Origin: G020353115 sp964481765
GTDB taxonomy: Bacteria > Bacteroidota > Bacteroidia > Bacteroidales > VadinHA17
DNA length: 64,000 bases
Assembly (NCBI GenBank): GCA_964481765.1
Contig: CAYZVJ010000001.1
Location: 1-64,000, forward strand
Direction: 5' to 3'
Part shown: positions 17,606 through 25,829 of the stretch, in pieces
Layout: each line of letters begins with the position of its first letter
How positions within the stretch are numbered: position 1 is the stretch's first letter
The notes under the pieces: model-generated
What the model was told of the DNA's origin: nothing
What the model saw: only the letters and a program-made list of their open reading frames with translations
The model's database searches: none
Position numbers and translations under genes: made by a program

Positions 17606-18945
17606 TATTCTGTTGGCTGGTCTCTTTGACTGGTTTTAGTCAGTTGTCATCGGATTTTTCCGCCCTGGATAAGGCGACATATGACTTCTACCTGAAAAAA
17701 GACTGGAAAAACCTTCTAATATATGGCAAATGGGGGCTTCAAAATGGGTTTGATTACTATTACTTGCGGATGAGACTGGGAATAGCCTATTATGAACAAA
17801 AAAATTACAGAAAAGCAATTGTGCATTTCCGTAAAGCACTGGAATTCAATTTTAAAGACAATTCTGCTCTTGAATATCTCTATTATTCCTATTTATTTTC
17901 GGGAAGAAAGACCGATGCATATGCCCTGGTCTCCGAGTTCTCTCAAACCCTTAAAAAACGTCTTCAAGTCACCGATAAAGCTGCACTAACGAATATTTCT
18001 ATCAATAATACCTATAGCTGGAACCCCGAGTTCGATAACATCACCTCCGATTTTACACTGCCCGTGGAACTTGCCGTTGACGGCTGGCAACCAATAGAAA
18101 AGAACCTTAACTACTTATCTATCCGGTTTGAACACCAGCTCGGCAATCGGTTCTCTCTGCTTCATGGCTATGGTTATTTAACCAAAATGCGAAACCTGTT
18201 CGTACAGGATAATTTAAGCACAACATCTTTAATCAATGACCGTTATAATCAGTATCAGATTTTTCTTTCAGGCAACTTGTCGGTTCACCGAAGTATCAGC
18301 ATGAAGCTTACGGTTCATTATATTAACCTCAGGCCGAAAACGTACGATTTATCATCCTGGGGTGGTGGTGCTTTTTCAACTAATAATTATTCCACCGTTT
18401 CACCGGAGAACAATTGGGTTGGTTACCTGTCCGGCAACCTGGATTTGGGATTGTTTGCTTTTCACGGTGGTATTGGTTTTTCAAACCTGAACGACCGTTA
18501 TCAATTTCAAAAAGACCTTCATCTGAGTTTTTTCCCTCTGGGAAATCTGAACTTGTATACGACAACAAGCATTTCTCACCAATCCAACTATGATCAATCT
18601 GTTGCCTACAATAACCATTTTATTTTTAATCAAACGGTGGGATTCAAAATAGTGAATCCTTTGTGGATGGAATTGAATGCAACCTGGGGAGAATTGTCTA
18701 ATTTTTCTATTCTGGATGGTATGGTTATCTATAATGATATAAACCCGATACAGTATAAATTTGGCCTAAATTTACTGATACCCTTAAATAAAAAGAGCAT
18801 TGAATTTTTAATCATTTACGAATACATGGGGATGGAAAGCAGGTATGTCCCTTACTCTGATGAACTGCCTGGCTTATACAATCCTACTAAACATCACGTT
18901 CATTCAATTACAGGAGGTATAACATGGAACATTTCAAAAAATTGA
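17581..18945 (+). CDS. TPR-containing outer-membrane beta-barrel-like protein of the PqqD/ATP-grasp cluster
   Basis: 454 residues. A signal peptide (about 1-20, ending GFSQ) is followed by a TPR-like helical region (about 30-125: YLRMRLGIAYYEQKNYRKA, then HFRKALEFN). The rest is rich in alternating aromatic beta-strands (about 140-454: INNTYSWNPEF, LNYLSIRFEHQLG, FLSGNLSVHRSIS, LLIPLNKKSIEFLIIYEY) and ends in WNISKN, compatible with an outer-membrane barrel. The 25-base overlap with the upstream fusion gene and 22-base overlap with the next gene indicate translational coupling. It probably forms the outer-membrane component of the system; I know of no characterised homologue. Confidence 0.75.
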   Translation: MYKRGVFIVFCWLVSLTGFSQLSSDFSALDKATYDFYLKKDWKNLLIYGKWGLQNGFDYYYLRMRLGIAYYEQKNYRKAIVHFRKALEFNFKDNSALEYLYYSYLFSGRKTDAYALVSEFSQTLKKRLQVTDKAALTNISINNTYSWNPEFDNITSDFTLPVELAVDGWQPIEKNLNYLSIRFEHQLGNRFSLLHGYGYLTKMRNLFVQDNLSTTSLINDRYNQYQIFLSGNLSVHRSISMKLTVHYINLRPKTYDLSSWGGGAFSTNNYSTVSPENNWVGYLSGNLDLGLFAFHGGIGFSNLNDRYQFQKDLHLSFFPLGNLNLYTTTSISHQSNYDQSVAYNNHFIFNQTVGFKIVNPLWMELNATWGELSNFSILDGMVIYNDINPIQYKFGLNLLIPLNKKSIEFLIIYEYMGMESRYVPYSDELPGLYNPTKHHVHSITGGITWNISKN

Positions 18946-19553
18946 AAATGTGTTTTGTTGCAACCTGCATCATATTTACACTTCATCATGCATATGGTCA
19001 GGATGTTTCAAAAACAATTAGCGCATTTCAGCAAAGTTACATCAGCGAAGCATCGGGTGATTTTCAGGAAGCAATGAATGTTTTGAAAAACGTGTACGAT
19101 GAGAATTCGTATGAAATAAATCTCCGGCTTGGATGGTTGGCCTATCTATCCGGCTTGTTTTCAGAATCAATTGCTTTCTACAACAAATCGATCACCCTCA
19201 TGCCTTATTCCATTGAAGCTCGTTTTGGCATTGTTTATCCTGCTGCTGCTCTTGGAAACTGGAATATGGTGATCGGTCATTATGAAAAAATCCTGGAGAT
19301 TAATCCCAACAATTCGATCGCAAATCATCGCCTGGGGTTAATCTATTATGGCAGAGAGGATTTTGAAAAAGCCTATACCTATTTTGAAAAAGTGGTTAAT
19401 CTTTATCCATTTGATTATGATGCGTTGATCATGTTCGGATGGGCCAACTTCAAATTAAACAAGTTTCGGGAGGCTAAAATTCTGTTTCAAAAAGCACTGA
19501 TGCATACTCCCGGTGGATCATCCGCACTGGAAGGCTTAGAGCTACTGAAGTAG
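18924..19553 (+). CDS. Periplasmic TPR protein, last gene of the PqqD/ATP-grasp cluster
   Basis: 209 residues with a signal peptide (about 1-25, ending HAYGQ) and then tandem tetratricopeptide repeats (about 45-205). Examples are NLRLGWLAYLSGLFSESIA, YEKILEINPNNSIANHRLG, YFEKVVNLYPFDYDALIMF and ILFQKALMHTPGG. TPR proteins scaffold protein-protein contacts; its partner is likely the overlapping upstream TPR/barrel protein. The start ATG at 18924 lies within the upstream gene (22-base overlap). The cluster appears to end here, since an 85-base gap with its own -7-like element follows. Confidence 0.8.
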   Translation: MEHFKKLKMCFVATCIIFTLHHAYGQDVSKTISAFQQSYISEASGDFQEAMNVLKNVYDENSYEINLRLGWLAYLSGLFSESIAFYNKSITLMPYSIEARFGIVYPAAALGNWNMVIGHYEKILEINPNNSIANHRLGLIYYGREDFEKAYTYFEKVVNLYPFDYDALIMFGWANFKLNKFREAKILFQKALMHTPGGSSALEGLELLK

Positions 19554-19613
19554 TTTTCCTTTTGTTCTTTTTCTCTATTTGTTGTTGTTCATGGTATAGT
19601 AATAAAATATATG

Positions 19614-19621
19614 TAATTTTG
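19614..19621 (+). promoter_or_regulatory. Candidate -7 promoter element for the coiled-coil membrane protein gene
   Basis: TAATTTTG matches TAnnTTTG and lies 17 bases before the ATG at 19639. TTG triplets at 19582-19587 are somewhat too far upstream (about 26 bases) for an ideal -33 element. It suggests the next gene is transcribed separately from the PqqD/ATP-grasp cluster. Confidence 0.35.
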
Positions 19622-19638
19622 CCTCGTTTTATTAACAA

Positions 19639-20562
19639 ATGTATTCAACCGGTAAGATGATGCAGAATGATAATAGAAAACCAACGGCAGTAAACAGTAA
19701 ACAGCAAGGTAAAAATATTACCTGGTTGGTTGCTACCATTGCGGTGCTTGCTGTTGGTCTGGCTATAATAATCTTTTTCTATTTTGACCAGAAAAATAAA
19801 ATGGTAGAGATGGAGTTTGTTCTAACCGAGGAAAAAGATTCCCTGGCCCGTGAGCTGCAAAACCTGATTTACGAATACGACACCCTGAAAACTTCCAACG
19901 ACAGTTTGAACCTGAAACTCGAAGAGGAGCAAAATAAGATTACCATGTTGCTGCGGGTTCAGGCTTCCAATGCACAGAAGATCACCCTGTATAAAAAGGA
20001 ACTCAGTACTCTCCGCCAGGTAATGAAAAGCTATATTGTGCAGATTGACTCACTCAATACATTAAACAAGGAACTTACGGCAGAAAACATACAGGTAAGG
20101 CGTGACCTCCAAACCGTTCAAAAAGACAAAGAGGAACTTTCCCAGATTAAAGAAGAACTCTCTGAAAAGGTTGAAAGGGCTTCAGTGATTCTTGCAAAAA
20201 ATATCGTTGCAACACCAATTAATACCCGGGGCAGAGAAAAGGATAAAATTGACAAGGTTGATAAAATAAAAGTCTGTTTTCTATTGAGGGAAAATCCGAT
20301 TGTGCAGGCGGGAAAAAAGGATGTATATATGCGCATCTCACGACCGGATGAATTGATCCTTGCAGAATCTCCTGATAATCTTTTTGAATTTGATGGAGAG
20401 CAATATATTTTTTCTGCTAAACGAACGGTTGAGTACCTCGGCCAGGATATCGAATTGTGTATCTACTGGAATAATAACGGTGATTTAATTCCGGGAAAAT
20501 ATACCGTTAACCTCTACCTTGAGGGAAATCAAATTGGTTCTACTGTATTTAATCTGAAATAG
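19639..20562 (+). CDS. Single-pass membrane protein with long coiled coil, function unknown
   Basis: 307 residues. A basic/polar N-terminal tail (1-27) is followed by one membrane helix (about 28-48: WLVATIAVLAVGLAIIIFFYF) and a long heptad-rich coiled coil (about 52-195: LQNLIYEYDTLKTSNDSLN, then IQVRRDLQTVQKDKEEL). The C-terminal globular domain of beta character (about 205-307) ends QIGSTVFNLK. The architecture is common among uncharacterised Bacteroidota envelope proteins; the coiled coil and C-terminal domain would be periplasmic. The ATG at 19639 is used; ATG 19657 is an alternative. It converges with hemW (32 bases between stops). Confidence 0.75.
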   Translation: MYSTGKMMQNDNRKPTAVNSKQQGKNITWLVATIAVLAVGLAIIIFFYFDQKNKMVEMEFVLTEEKDSLARELQNLIYEYDTLKTSNDSLNLKLEEEQNKITMLLRVQASNAQKITLYKKELSTLRQVMKSYIVQIDSLNTLNKELTAENIQVRRDLQTVQKDKEELSQIKEELSEKVERASVILAKNIVATPINTRGREKDKIDKVDKIKVCFLLRENPIVQAGKKDVYMRISRPDELILAESPDNLFEFDGEQYIFSAKRTVEYLGQDIELCIYWNNNGDLIPGKYTVNLYLEGNQIGSTVFNLK

Positions 20563-20594
20563 ATCGCGCTCTAACAGTGTACTGCTGCTTTATA

Positions 20595-21725
20595 TCATTC
20601 TATCATCAGCAACTCAGAAATAATATTATCTGAAATCAACTGACCCTGTTGTGTTAAAATCAGGCTATCGTCCTTTCTCTCCAGCATTCCATAATCGATA
20701 AACCGGCTTGATAACGACACGCAGTAATCCCTGGCCTCTTTACTAAATGTTTCTTCAATGTACTTAAGATCTGCCCCCCACATGGTGCGCAATGACGTAA
20801 GAATATACTCATTATACCGTGTTTTCTGATCCAATATCTCCTTTTTAAATGGTATTTTATTCCTGCTAATTCCACTAATGTACTTATCGTTGTTAGAAAC
20901 ATTCCATTGTCTGCTGTTTCCATTAAAGCTATGTGCTGACGGACCTATGCCCAGGTACTTTTTTTGTTTCCAGTAGTTTGTGTTGTGCTTTGAAAAAAAT
21001 CCCTCCTTGCAGAAATTGGATATTTCATAATGTAAAAATCCCTGCGACTCCAGTTTATTGATCAACGTCCGGAACTGTTCAACACTCTCCTCCTCTTCCA
21101 TAAGCTTTAATTTTCCTTTTTTAAGAAGGTGGGCAAATGTTGTTCCGGGTTCTATTGTTAAATGGTACGCTGAAATATGCCGGACCGGCATTGTAAGTGC
21201 CATATCGATGCTCTTTTCCCACGACGAGCTGTCGCTTCCAGGAATACCATACATCAAATCAATACTGATGTTATCAAAACCAACTTCTACCGATTTTTCA
21301 ATACAATCTAACGATTGGGCGGCTGTATGCCTTCTGTTTAATATCTCCAGCTCTTCATTAAAAAAAGATTGTATACCAATACTAATCCGGTTTATCCCGT
21401 TTCTATTTAGCCCGGCCAAATAATCCGAATTTAAATCATCCGGATTTACTTCAATGGTTATTTCAACCCCATCGAGTACCGGGTTATATTTTTTAACCGT
21501 ATCGTAGAGGGAAAGTATCTGTTCTGTTGATAGTACGCTTGGCGTTCCTCCGCCAAAATAAACCGTTTCTATTAATTCCCCCTCAAGGTAGTTTTCCTGC
21601 AACTCGATTTCCTTTCTCATTGCTTCAACCATGGTACCCGCTTTTTCAGATAGAAGCTCTTTGTAAAAATCACAATAATGGCAGATTTGTTTACAGAACG
21701 GAATATGGAAATAGATGCCTGCCAT
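20595..21725 (-). CDS. hemW: Radical SAM heme chaperone HemW
   Basis: 376 residues. The radical-SAM 4Fe-4S motif CKQICHYCDF is near the N-terminus (CxxxCxxC), followed by VYFGGGTPSVLS, IEVNPDD and RISIGIQSF, all typical of the HemN/HemW family. The HemW type is favoured over coproporphyrinogen dehydrogenase HemN by its length (about 375 versus about 450) and by the motif order MAGIYFHIPFCKQIC right at the N-terminus. It acts in the cytoplasm, probably in heme insertion into respiratory enzymes. It lies on the minus strand with Rrf2 and rpiB. Confidence 0.92.
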   Translation of the reverse strand: MAGIYFHIPFCKQICHYCDFYKELLSEKAGTMVEAMRKEIELQENYLEGELIETVYFGGGTPSVLSTEQILSLYDTVKKYNPVLDGVEITIEVNPDDLNSDYLAGLNRNGINRISIGIQSFFNEELEILNRRHTAAQSLDCIEKSVEVGFDNISIDLMYGIPGSDSSSWEKSIDMALTMPVRHISAYHLTIEPGTTFAHLLKKGKLKLMEEEESVEQFRTLINKLESQGFLHYEISNFCKEGFFSKHNTNYWKQKKYLGIGPSAHSFNGNSRQWNVSNNDKYISGISRNKIPFKKEILDQKTRYNEYILTSLRTMWGADLKYIEETFSKEARDYCVSLSSRFIDYGMLERKDDSLILTQQGQLISDNIISELLMIE

Positions 21726-21776
21726 TTAGTACGATATTTTACAACATTTGTAAGCTTTCAGGACAATTAAGGATCA

Positions 21777-22217
21777 TTAAATCTGTATATCTTTTGATTT
21801 CTTTATCTCCTTAATAATACTTCCAATAGTCTCTTTTTCAAATAATTCCCTTAGCTTATTCCGTATGGGTGAGAATTTTCTGTGGACCGGACAGGGTGTT
21901 TTGCCCTTTTCATAATCCTTACAGCTGATAATATTGATCAAACACCTGTTAAACATATCTTCGCCATCGATGATTAATATAATATCCAGTAAGGAAATAC
22001 TATCCGGATCTTTTCCTAATCCAAAACCTCCATGTGGACCTTTTGTTGAACTTAATAATTTCTGCTTCGTTAATGATTGTAATATCTTTCCAAGAAATGG
22101 TGTAGGTATATTCAGATCTTGTGAAACCTGTTTCAACCCTATTTTTTCGCCTTCCCTGGTATTCATTGCCAGGTAAATTACTGCACGTATTCCATATTTA
22201 CAGGTATTTGACAACAT
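21777..22217 (-). CDS. Rrf2-family transcriptional regulator with three conserved-type cysteines
   Basis: 146 residues beginning MLSNTCKYGIRAVIYLAM, the standard Rrf2 winged-helix start, with GLKQVSQDLNIPTPFLGKIL as recognition helices and TKGPHGGFGL as the wing. The C-terminal part carries three cysteines (RCLINIISC, then KTPCPVH), spaced C-x6-C-x9-C. Members such as IscR and NsrR bind an Fe-S cluster with three Cys, though with different spacing. It may therefore sense Fe-S status, oxygen or NO. It is encoded between rpiB and hemW on the same strand. Targets are unknown. Confidence 0.88.
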   Translation of the reverse strand: MLSNTCKYGIRAVIYLAMNTREGEKIGLKQVSQDLNIPTPFLGKILQSLTKQKLLSSTKGPHGGFGLGKDPDSISLLDIILIIDGEDMFNRCLINIISCKDYEKGKTPCPVHRKFSPIRNKLRELFEKETIGSIIKEIKKSKDIQI

Positions 22218-22241
22218 AGCAACGTAATTTTGATATCCTGA

Positions 22242-22679
22242 TCAACTGTTTTTTATCGGAATCTTTTTAATTCTTCTTTCATGTCGCCCGCCTTCAAATG
22301 TTGTTTGTAAAAATGTTTCAACAATTACTATTGCCTCTTCAACTGATAAAAACCTTCCTGGTAAAGCACATATGTTTGCATTATTATGCGCTCTTGCAAG
22401 CTCTGATATCTCCCTGTTCCAACACAAAGCCGATCTAATCCCCTGATGTTTGTTTGCTGCCATATTAATTCCATTCCCACTACCACAAATGCTAATGCCA
22501 AAATCGTATTCTCCTTTTTCAATCACTTTTGCTAACCTGTGTCCAAACTCTGGATAGTCTACGCTTTTGTTTGAATCGGTTCCAAGGTCTTTTACCTTGT
22601 GTCCTTCATTCACCAGGTAATTGATAAGTTCTTCTTTTAAACTGTAACCAGCATGATCTGCTGTAATTGCCAATTTCAT
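22242..22679 (-). CDS. rpiB: Ribose-5-phosphate isomerase B
   Basis: About 145 residues from ATG 22677-22679 (MKLAITADHAGY). A longer in-frame start would add nine residues that do not fit the family. RpiB/LacAB motifs are present: ADHAGYSLKEEL, DLGTDS, VDYPEFGH, GISICGSGNGINMAANK (catalytic Cys and anion loop) and a C-terminal HERRIKKI. It interconverts ribose-5-phosphate and ribulose-5-phosphate in the non-oxidative pentose phosphate pathway. It starts the minus-strand group and faces the AT-rich divergent region before nadA. Confidence 0.95.
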   Translation of the reverse strand: MKLAITADHAGYSLKEELINYLVNEGHKVKDLGTDSNKSVDYPEFGHRLAKVIEKGEYDFGISICGSGNGINMAANKHQGIRSALCWNREISELARAHNNANICALPGRFLSVEEAIVIVETFLQTTFEGGRHERRIKKIPIKNS

Positions 22680-23192
22680 TTTCTTACATATCATACTTAC
22701 GTTCAACCAAATTTAGCAAAATAAATTAATTTCGTATCCAAAACTATTTTTTACGTTTGCATTGCTAAAATGAATCTACCCTTTTTTTATAGATACCAGA
22801 ATCCTCTTAATATTTTGTTCAATAGCGGTTAATTTCTTAATAAAAACGATTGAAAAATATATTTTCTTTTTTCAGCAAACCAACCTGATAATCATTTCTT
22901 AAAATTTTCAAAATTTATTTTTCATTTTTCAATATAAACTATTCCACACTATGTAAACATCTTTTCTCGTTTAAAACAAAAAGATTTTATCAATCATTTG
23001 CTTTCTTAACAATCGTTAATTTGATATATAATTTACTCTTTTTCAATAGCTTTTTTTAATGAATTGCTGTTCATAAAGTGTTTTTATTTTTTTAATTTCA
23101 AATTTTCCAATTATATCACTGGATTTTTGTACACAAAGTGAACAGAATAACATCATCATATATATATTTTAATATTATATAAATATATTATT
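22680..23192. other. AT-rich divergent intergenic region between rpiB and nadA
   Basis: About 0.5 kb without a gene, strikingly AT-rich, with poly-T and poly-A tracts and a run of ATATAT just before nadA. It contains the small inverted repeat TTAAC-AATC-GTTAA at 23006-23019. It must contain the two divergent promoters. I find no good copy of TTATCCACA in it; nearest are TATTCCACA-like and TTGTACACA words. It could be a regulatory region or a candidate origin-type unwinding region, but nothing here proves either. Confidence 0.5.
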
Positions 23193-24212
23193 ATGGTTGT
23201 TAAAAATGAGGATATTATAAAGGATGGATTTGTTAATGCAAAAATTGATAATGGCATTGATATTGTTGATGAAATTAATGCATTACGAAAAGAAAAAGAT
23301 GCAATAATATTAGCACATTTTTATCAACAAGGAGAGATACAAGACATTGCGGATTTTGTGGGTGACAGCCTGGCATTATCACAACAGGCTGCAAAGACAA
23401 AGGCAAGAATGATTGTTTTTGCAGGTGTGCATTTTATGGCGGAGACGGCAAAAATCCTATCGCCGGATAAAAAGGTTTTATTGCCAGACCTGAATGCAGG
23501 CTGTTCACTTGCTGAATCTTGTCCGCATGAGGAATTTGCTGTATTTAAAAAAAAATATCCGGAACACATCGTGGTTTCATACGTTAATGCAACTGCGGAA
23601 ATAAAAACATTAAGTGATATAGTATGTACTTCATCAAACGCAGTTAAGATTGTTGAATCAATTCCAAAAGAGAAGAAAATTATATTTGCACCGGATAAAA
23701 ACCTTGGAAAGTATGTATCAAAAATTAATGGCAGAAAAATGGTGATTTGGGATGGAGGGTGTCATGTACATGAAGCATTTTCATTAGAACGCATATTAGA
23801 AACCAGGAAGAGGTATCCGGATGCAAAACTGATTGCACACCCGGAATGTGATGAAAAGATATTGAACATTGCTGATCACATCGGATCAACAGCATCATTG
23901 CTTGAATTTACAATGAAAGATTCTTCTGATCAGTACATAGTTGCCACTGATTCAGGTATAATTCATCAAATGAAAAAGAAAGTACACGGAAAATATTTTA
24001 TACCGGCTCCTCCTGAAGATAGATCTTGTGATCGAAGTGATTGTAATTTCATGAAGACAATAACACTGGAAAAGATTTATAATACATTGAGATATGAAAT
24101 TCCTGAAATTGTATTGGATGAAAAAATACGAAGAAGGGCTGAAAAACCAATACTTCGAATGATGGAAATATCTGAACAAATTGAGTTATGTCAAGGGTTA
24201 AGAAAAAGATAA
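23193..24212 (+). CDS. nadA: Quinolinate synthase
   Basis: 339 residues. NadA condenses iminoaspartate with dihydroxyacetone phosphate to make quinolinate for NAD biosynthesis, using a 4Fe-4S cluster. Motifs seen are ILAHFYQQGEIQDIADFVGDS, FAGVHFMAETAKIL, LNAGCSLAESCP, CTSSNA, APDKNLG, WDGGCHVHE, AHPECDE and DRSDCNFMK. The three cluster cysteines (in AGCSLAES, HPECDE and RSDCNFMK type positions) are present. The ATG at 23193 follows an ATATAT tract without an obvious ribosome-binding site. No nadB or nadC is adjacent. The next gene starts 14 bases after its stop. Confidence 0.95.
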   Translation: MVVKNEDIIKDGFVNAKIDNGIDIVDEINALRKEKDAIILAHFYQQGEIQDIADFVGDSLALSQQAAKTKARMIVFAGVHFMAETAKILSPDKKVLLPDLNAGCSLAESCPHEEFAVFKKKYPEHIVVSYVNATAEIKTLSDIVCTSSNAVKIVESIPKEKKIIFAPDKNLGKYVSKINGRKMVIWDGGCHVHEAFSLERILETRKRYPDAKLIAHPECDEKILNIADHIGSTASLLEFTMKDSSDQYIVATDSGIIHQMKKKVHGKYFIPAPPEDRSCDRSDCNFMKTITLEKIYNTLRYEIPEIVLDEKIRRRAEKPILRMMEISEQIELCQGLRKR

Positions 24213-24226
24213 AGAGTTTACAGTAT

Positions 24227-25816
24227 ATGAAAACGAGAGGAAAAAATACTATACTTTTTATAGTCGCAATGATATGGTTTCTATCCGGACATTTATACTT
24301 AAATGCACAAAGCAATGAAATCTTGACGGATGGATATACTTTTTATTATTATCCAAACGGACAAATATCCAGTGAAGGAATTGTACGGGATGGTAAACCA
24401 GATGGATATTGGAAGACATATTATGTTACGGGAGTCATAAAATCCGAAGGAAAAAGGAATAATTTTTTATTAGATAGTGTTTGGGTTTTTTATGATGTTA
24501 CAGGAGATACAATTGAGAAAATCAACTACATGTACGGAAAAAAAAATGGATATTATTATACGTATGATACTAAAAATAAAGAGATTACATCACTAAATGG
24601 GAACATTGTTTCCAAAGAGTTGTATGTAAACGACAAAAAGGAAGGACCATCCTATTATTACTATGACAATGGTAAGGTTCATAACACCATTAACTATGTA
24701 AACGGCAAAATGCAGGGTTTAGCAAGAGAGTATTCTGAAAGCGGAAAAATTATAACTCTCCTGGAATACCACAATGGATATTTAGTAAACCGGGAGAGAA
24801 TTAACAGAACAGATTCAAGTGGTTACAAACAAGGTGTTTGGGAAGAGTTCTATCCGGATGGAAAGATCCAGACAGAAAGAAATTTTAAAGACGACCAACT
24901 GCATGGCTTTTACAGAGAATATGATAAAAAGGGTAATCTGACTATAGCTATACGATATGATAACGGCCGGATTATAGAAGAGGGTGTCGAAGAGGAACAA
25001 GATGTTGAAATAAGAAACAGCTATGATGAGGATGGAAACCTGTTGGCAAGCGGACCGTATAGAAAAAAAACACCCATCGGAGTTCATCGGGAATATTCAA
25101 GGAATGGGGAAATTACAGGCTCGAAAATATATGACGATTTCGGACGGGTAATATCAAACGGAATTGTGAATGAGGAAGGAGAGCGTATCGGAAAGTGGGA
25201 GAATTTTTATGTTTCGGGGAAACTGAAATCCGATGGGTATTATACCAAAAATCAGAAAGAGGGACGGTGGGTTTACTATTATGAAAATAGTAATATAGAA
25301 CAAACCGGAGACTATCGAAACGGACTGGAAAACGGCAGCTGGAAATGGTTTTATCCAAACGGTAATTTACACAGGGAAGAAGAGTATTTTAACGGGAAAG
25401 AAGATGGGGTTGCTACAGAATACTCTGTTGATGGAGAAATAATAGCACAGGGGGATTATCTTGAAGGAGAAAAAGAAGGAAGCTGGTTTTATAATGCGGG
25501 TGATTACACGGAAGAAGGGAGATATGTCGTTGGATTGCGTGAAGGAACATGGAAACATTACTACGAGAACGGAAACCTGAAATATCAGGGAAATTATGTA
25601 CAGGGAAACCCACATAAACGGCATAAAATCTACTGGGACAATGGGGTGTTAAAAGAGGAGCGATATTACGATATGGGAATAAAAGAAAAAACATGGAAAA
25701 AGTACAATGAAGAGGGGGTTTTGTTAATGACGATCAGTTACAAAAACGATATAGAAAACCGGATTAATGGTGTAAAAGTTGATCTGCCGGAAAGTGATGT
25801 TAAGCTTCTAAAATAA
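24227..25816 (+). CDS. YwqK/MORN-repeat secreted protein
   Basis: About 529 residues from ATG 24227, chosen because it begins a signal peptide (MKTRGKNTILFIV...LYLNAQ); an earlier in-frame ATG at 24188 overlaps nadA. The mature protein is almost wholly built from MORN-like repeats of about 20-25 residues with the pattern G-x-W-x-x-Y-Y-x-N-G-x-x-x-x-x-G-x-Y. Examples are GKWENFYVSGKLKSDGYY, GRWVYYYENSNIEQTGDY, GSWKWFYPNGNLHREEEY and GTWKHYYENGNLKYQGNY. Databases often label this family a toxin-antitoxin 'YwqK antitoxin', but there is no toxin gene here and the export signal argues against that role. It probably forms an extended beta-repeat surface or periplasmic protein. Confidence 0.85.
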   Translation: MKTRGKNTILFIVAMIWFLSGHLYLNAQSNEILTDGYTFYYYPNGQISSEGIVRDGKPDGYWKTYYVTGVIKSEGKRNNFLLDSVWVFYDVTGDTIEKINYMYGKKNGYYYTYDTKNKEITSLNGNIVSKELYVNDKKEGPSYYYYDNGKVHNTINYVNGKMQGLAREYSESGKIITLLEYHNGYLVNRERINRTDSSGYKQGVWEEFYPDGKIQTERNFKDDQLHGFYREYDKKGNLTIAIRYDNGRIIEEGVEEEQDVEIRNSYDEDGNLLASGPYRKKTPIGVHREYSRNGEITGSKIYDDFGRVISNGIVNEEGERIGKWENFYVSGKLKSDGYYTKNQKEGRWVYYYENSNIEQTGDYRNGLENGSWKWFYPNGNLHREEEYFNGKEDGVATEYSVDGEIIAQGDYLEGEKEGSWFYNAGDYTEEGRYVVGLREGTWKHYYENGNLKYQGNYVQGNPHKRHKIYWDNGVLKEERYYDMGIKEKTWKKYNEEGVLLMTISYKNDIENRINGVKVDLPESDVKLLK

Positions 25817-25829
25817 GATTTAAAGGTAT

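Noticed and set aside
24227..25816. YwqK-type toxin-antitoxin system.
   Set aside because: There is no toxin gene beside it and the protein has an export signal; the family name alone is not evidence.
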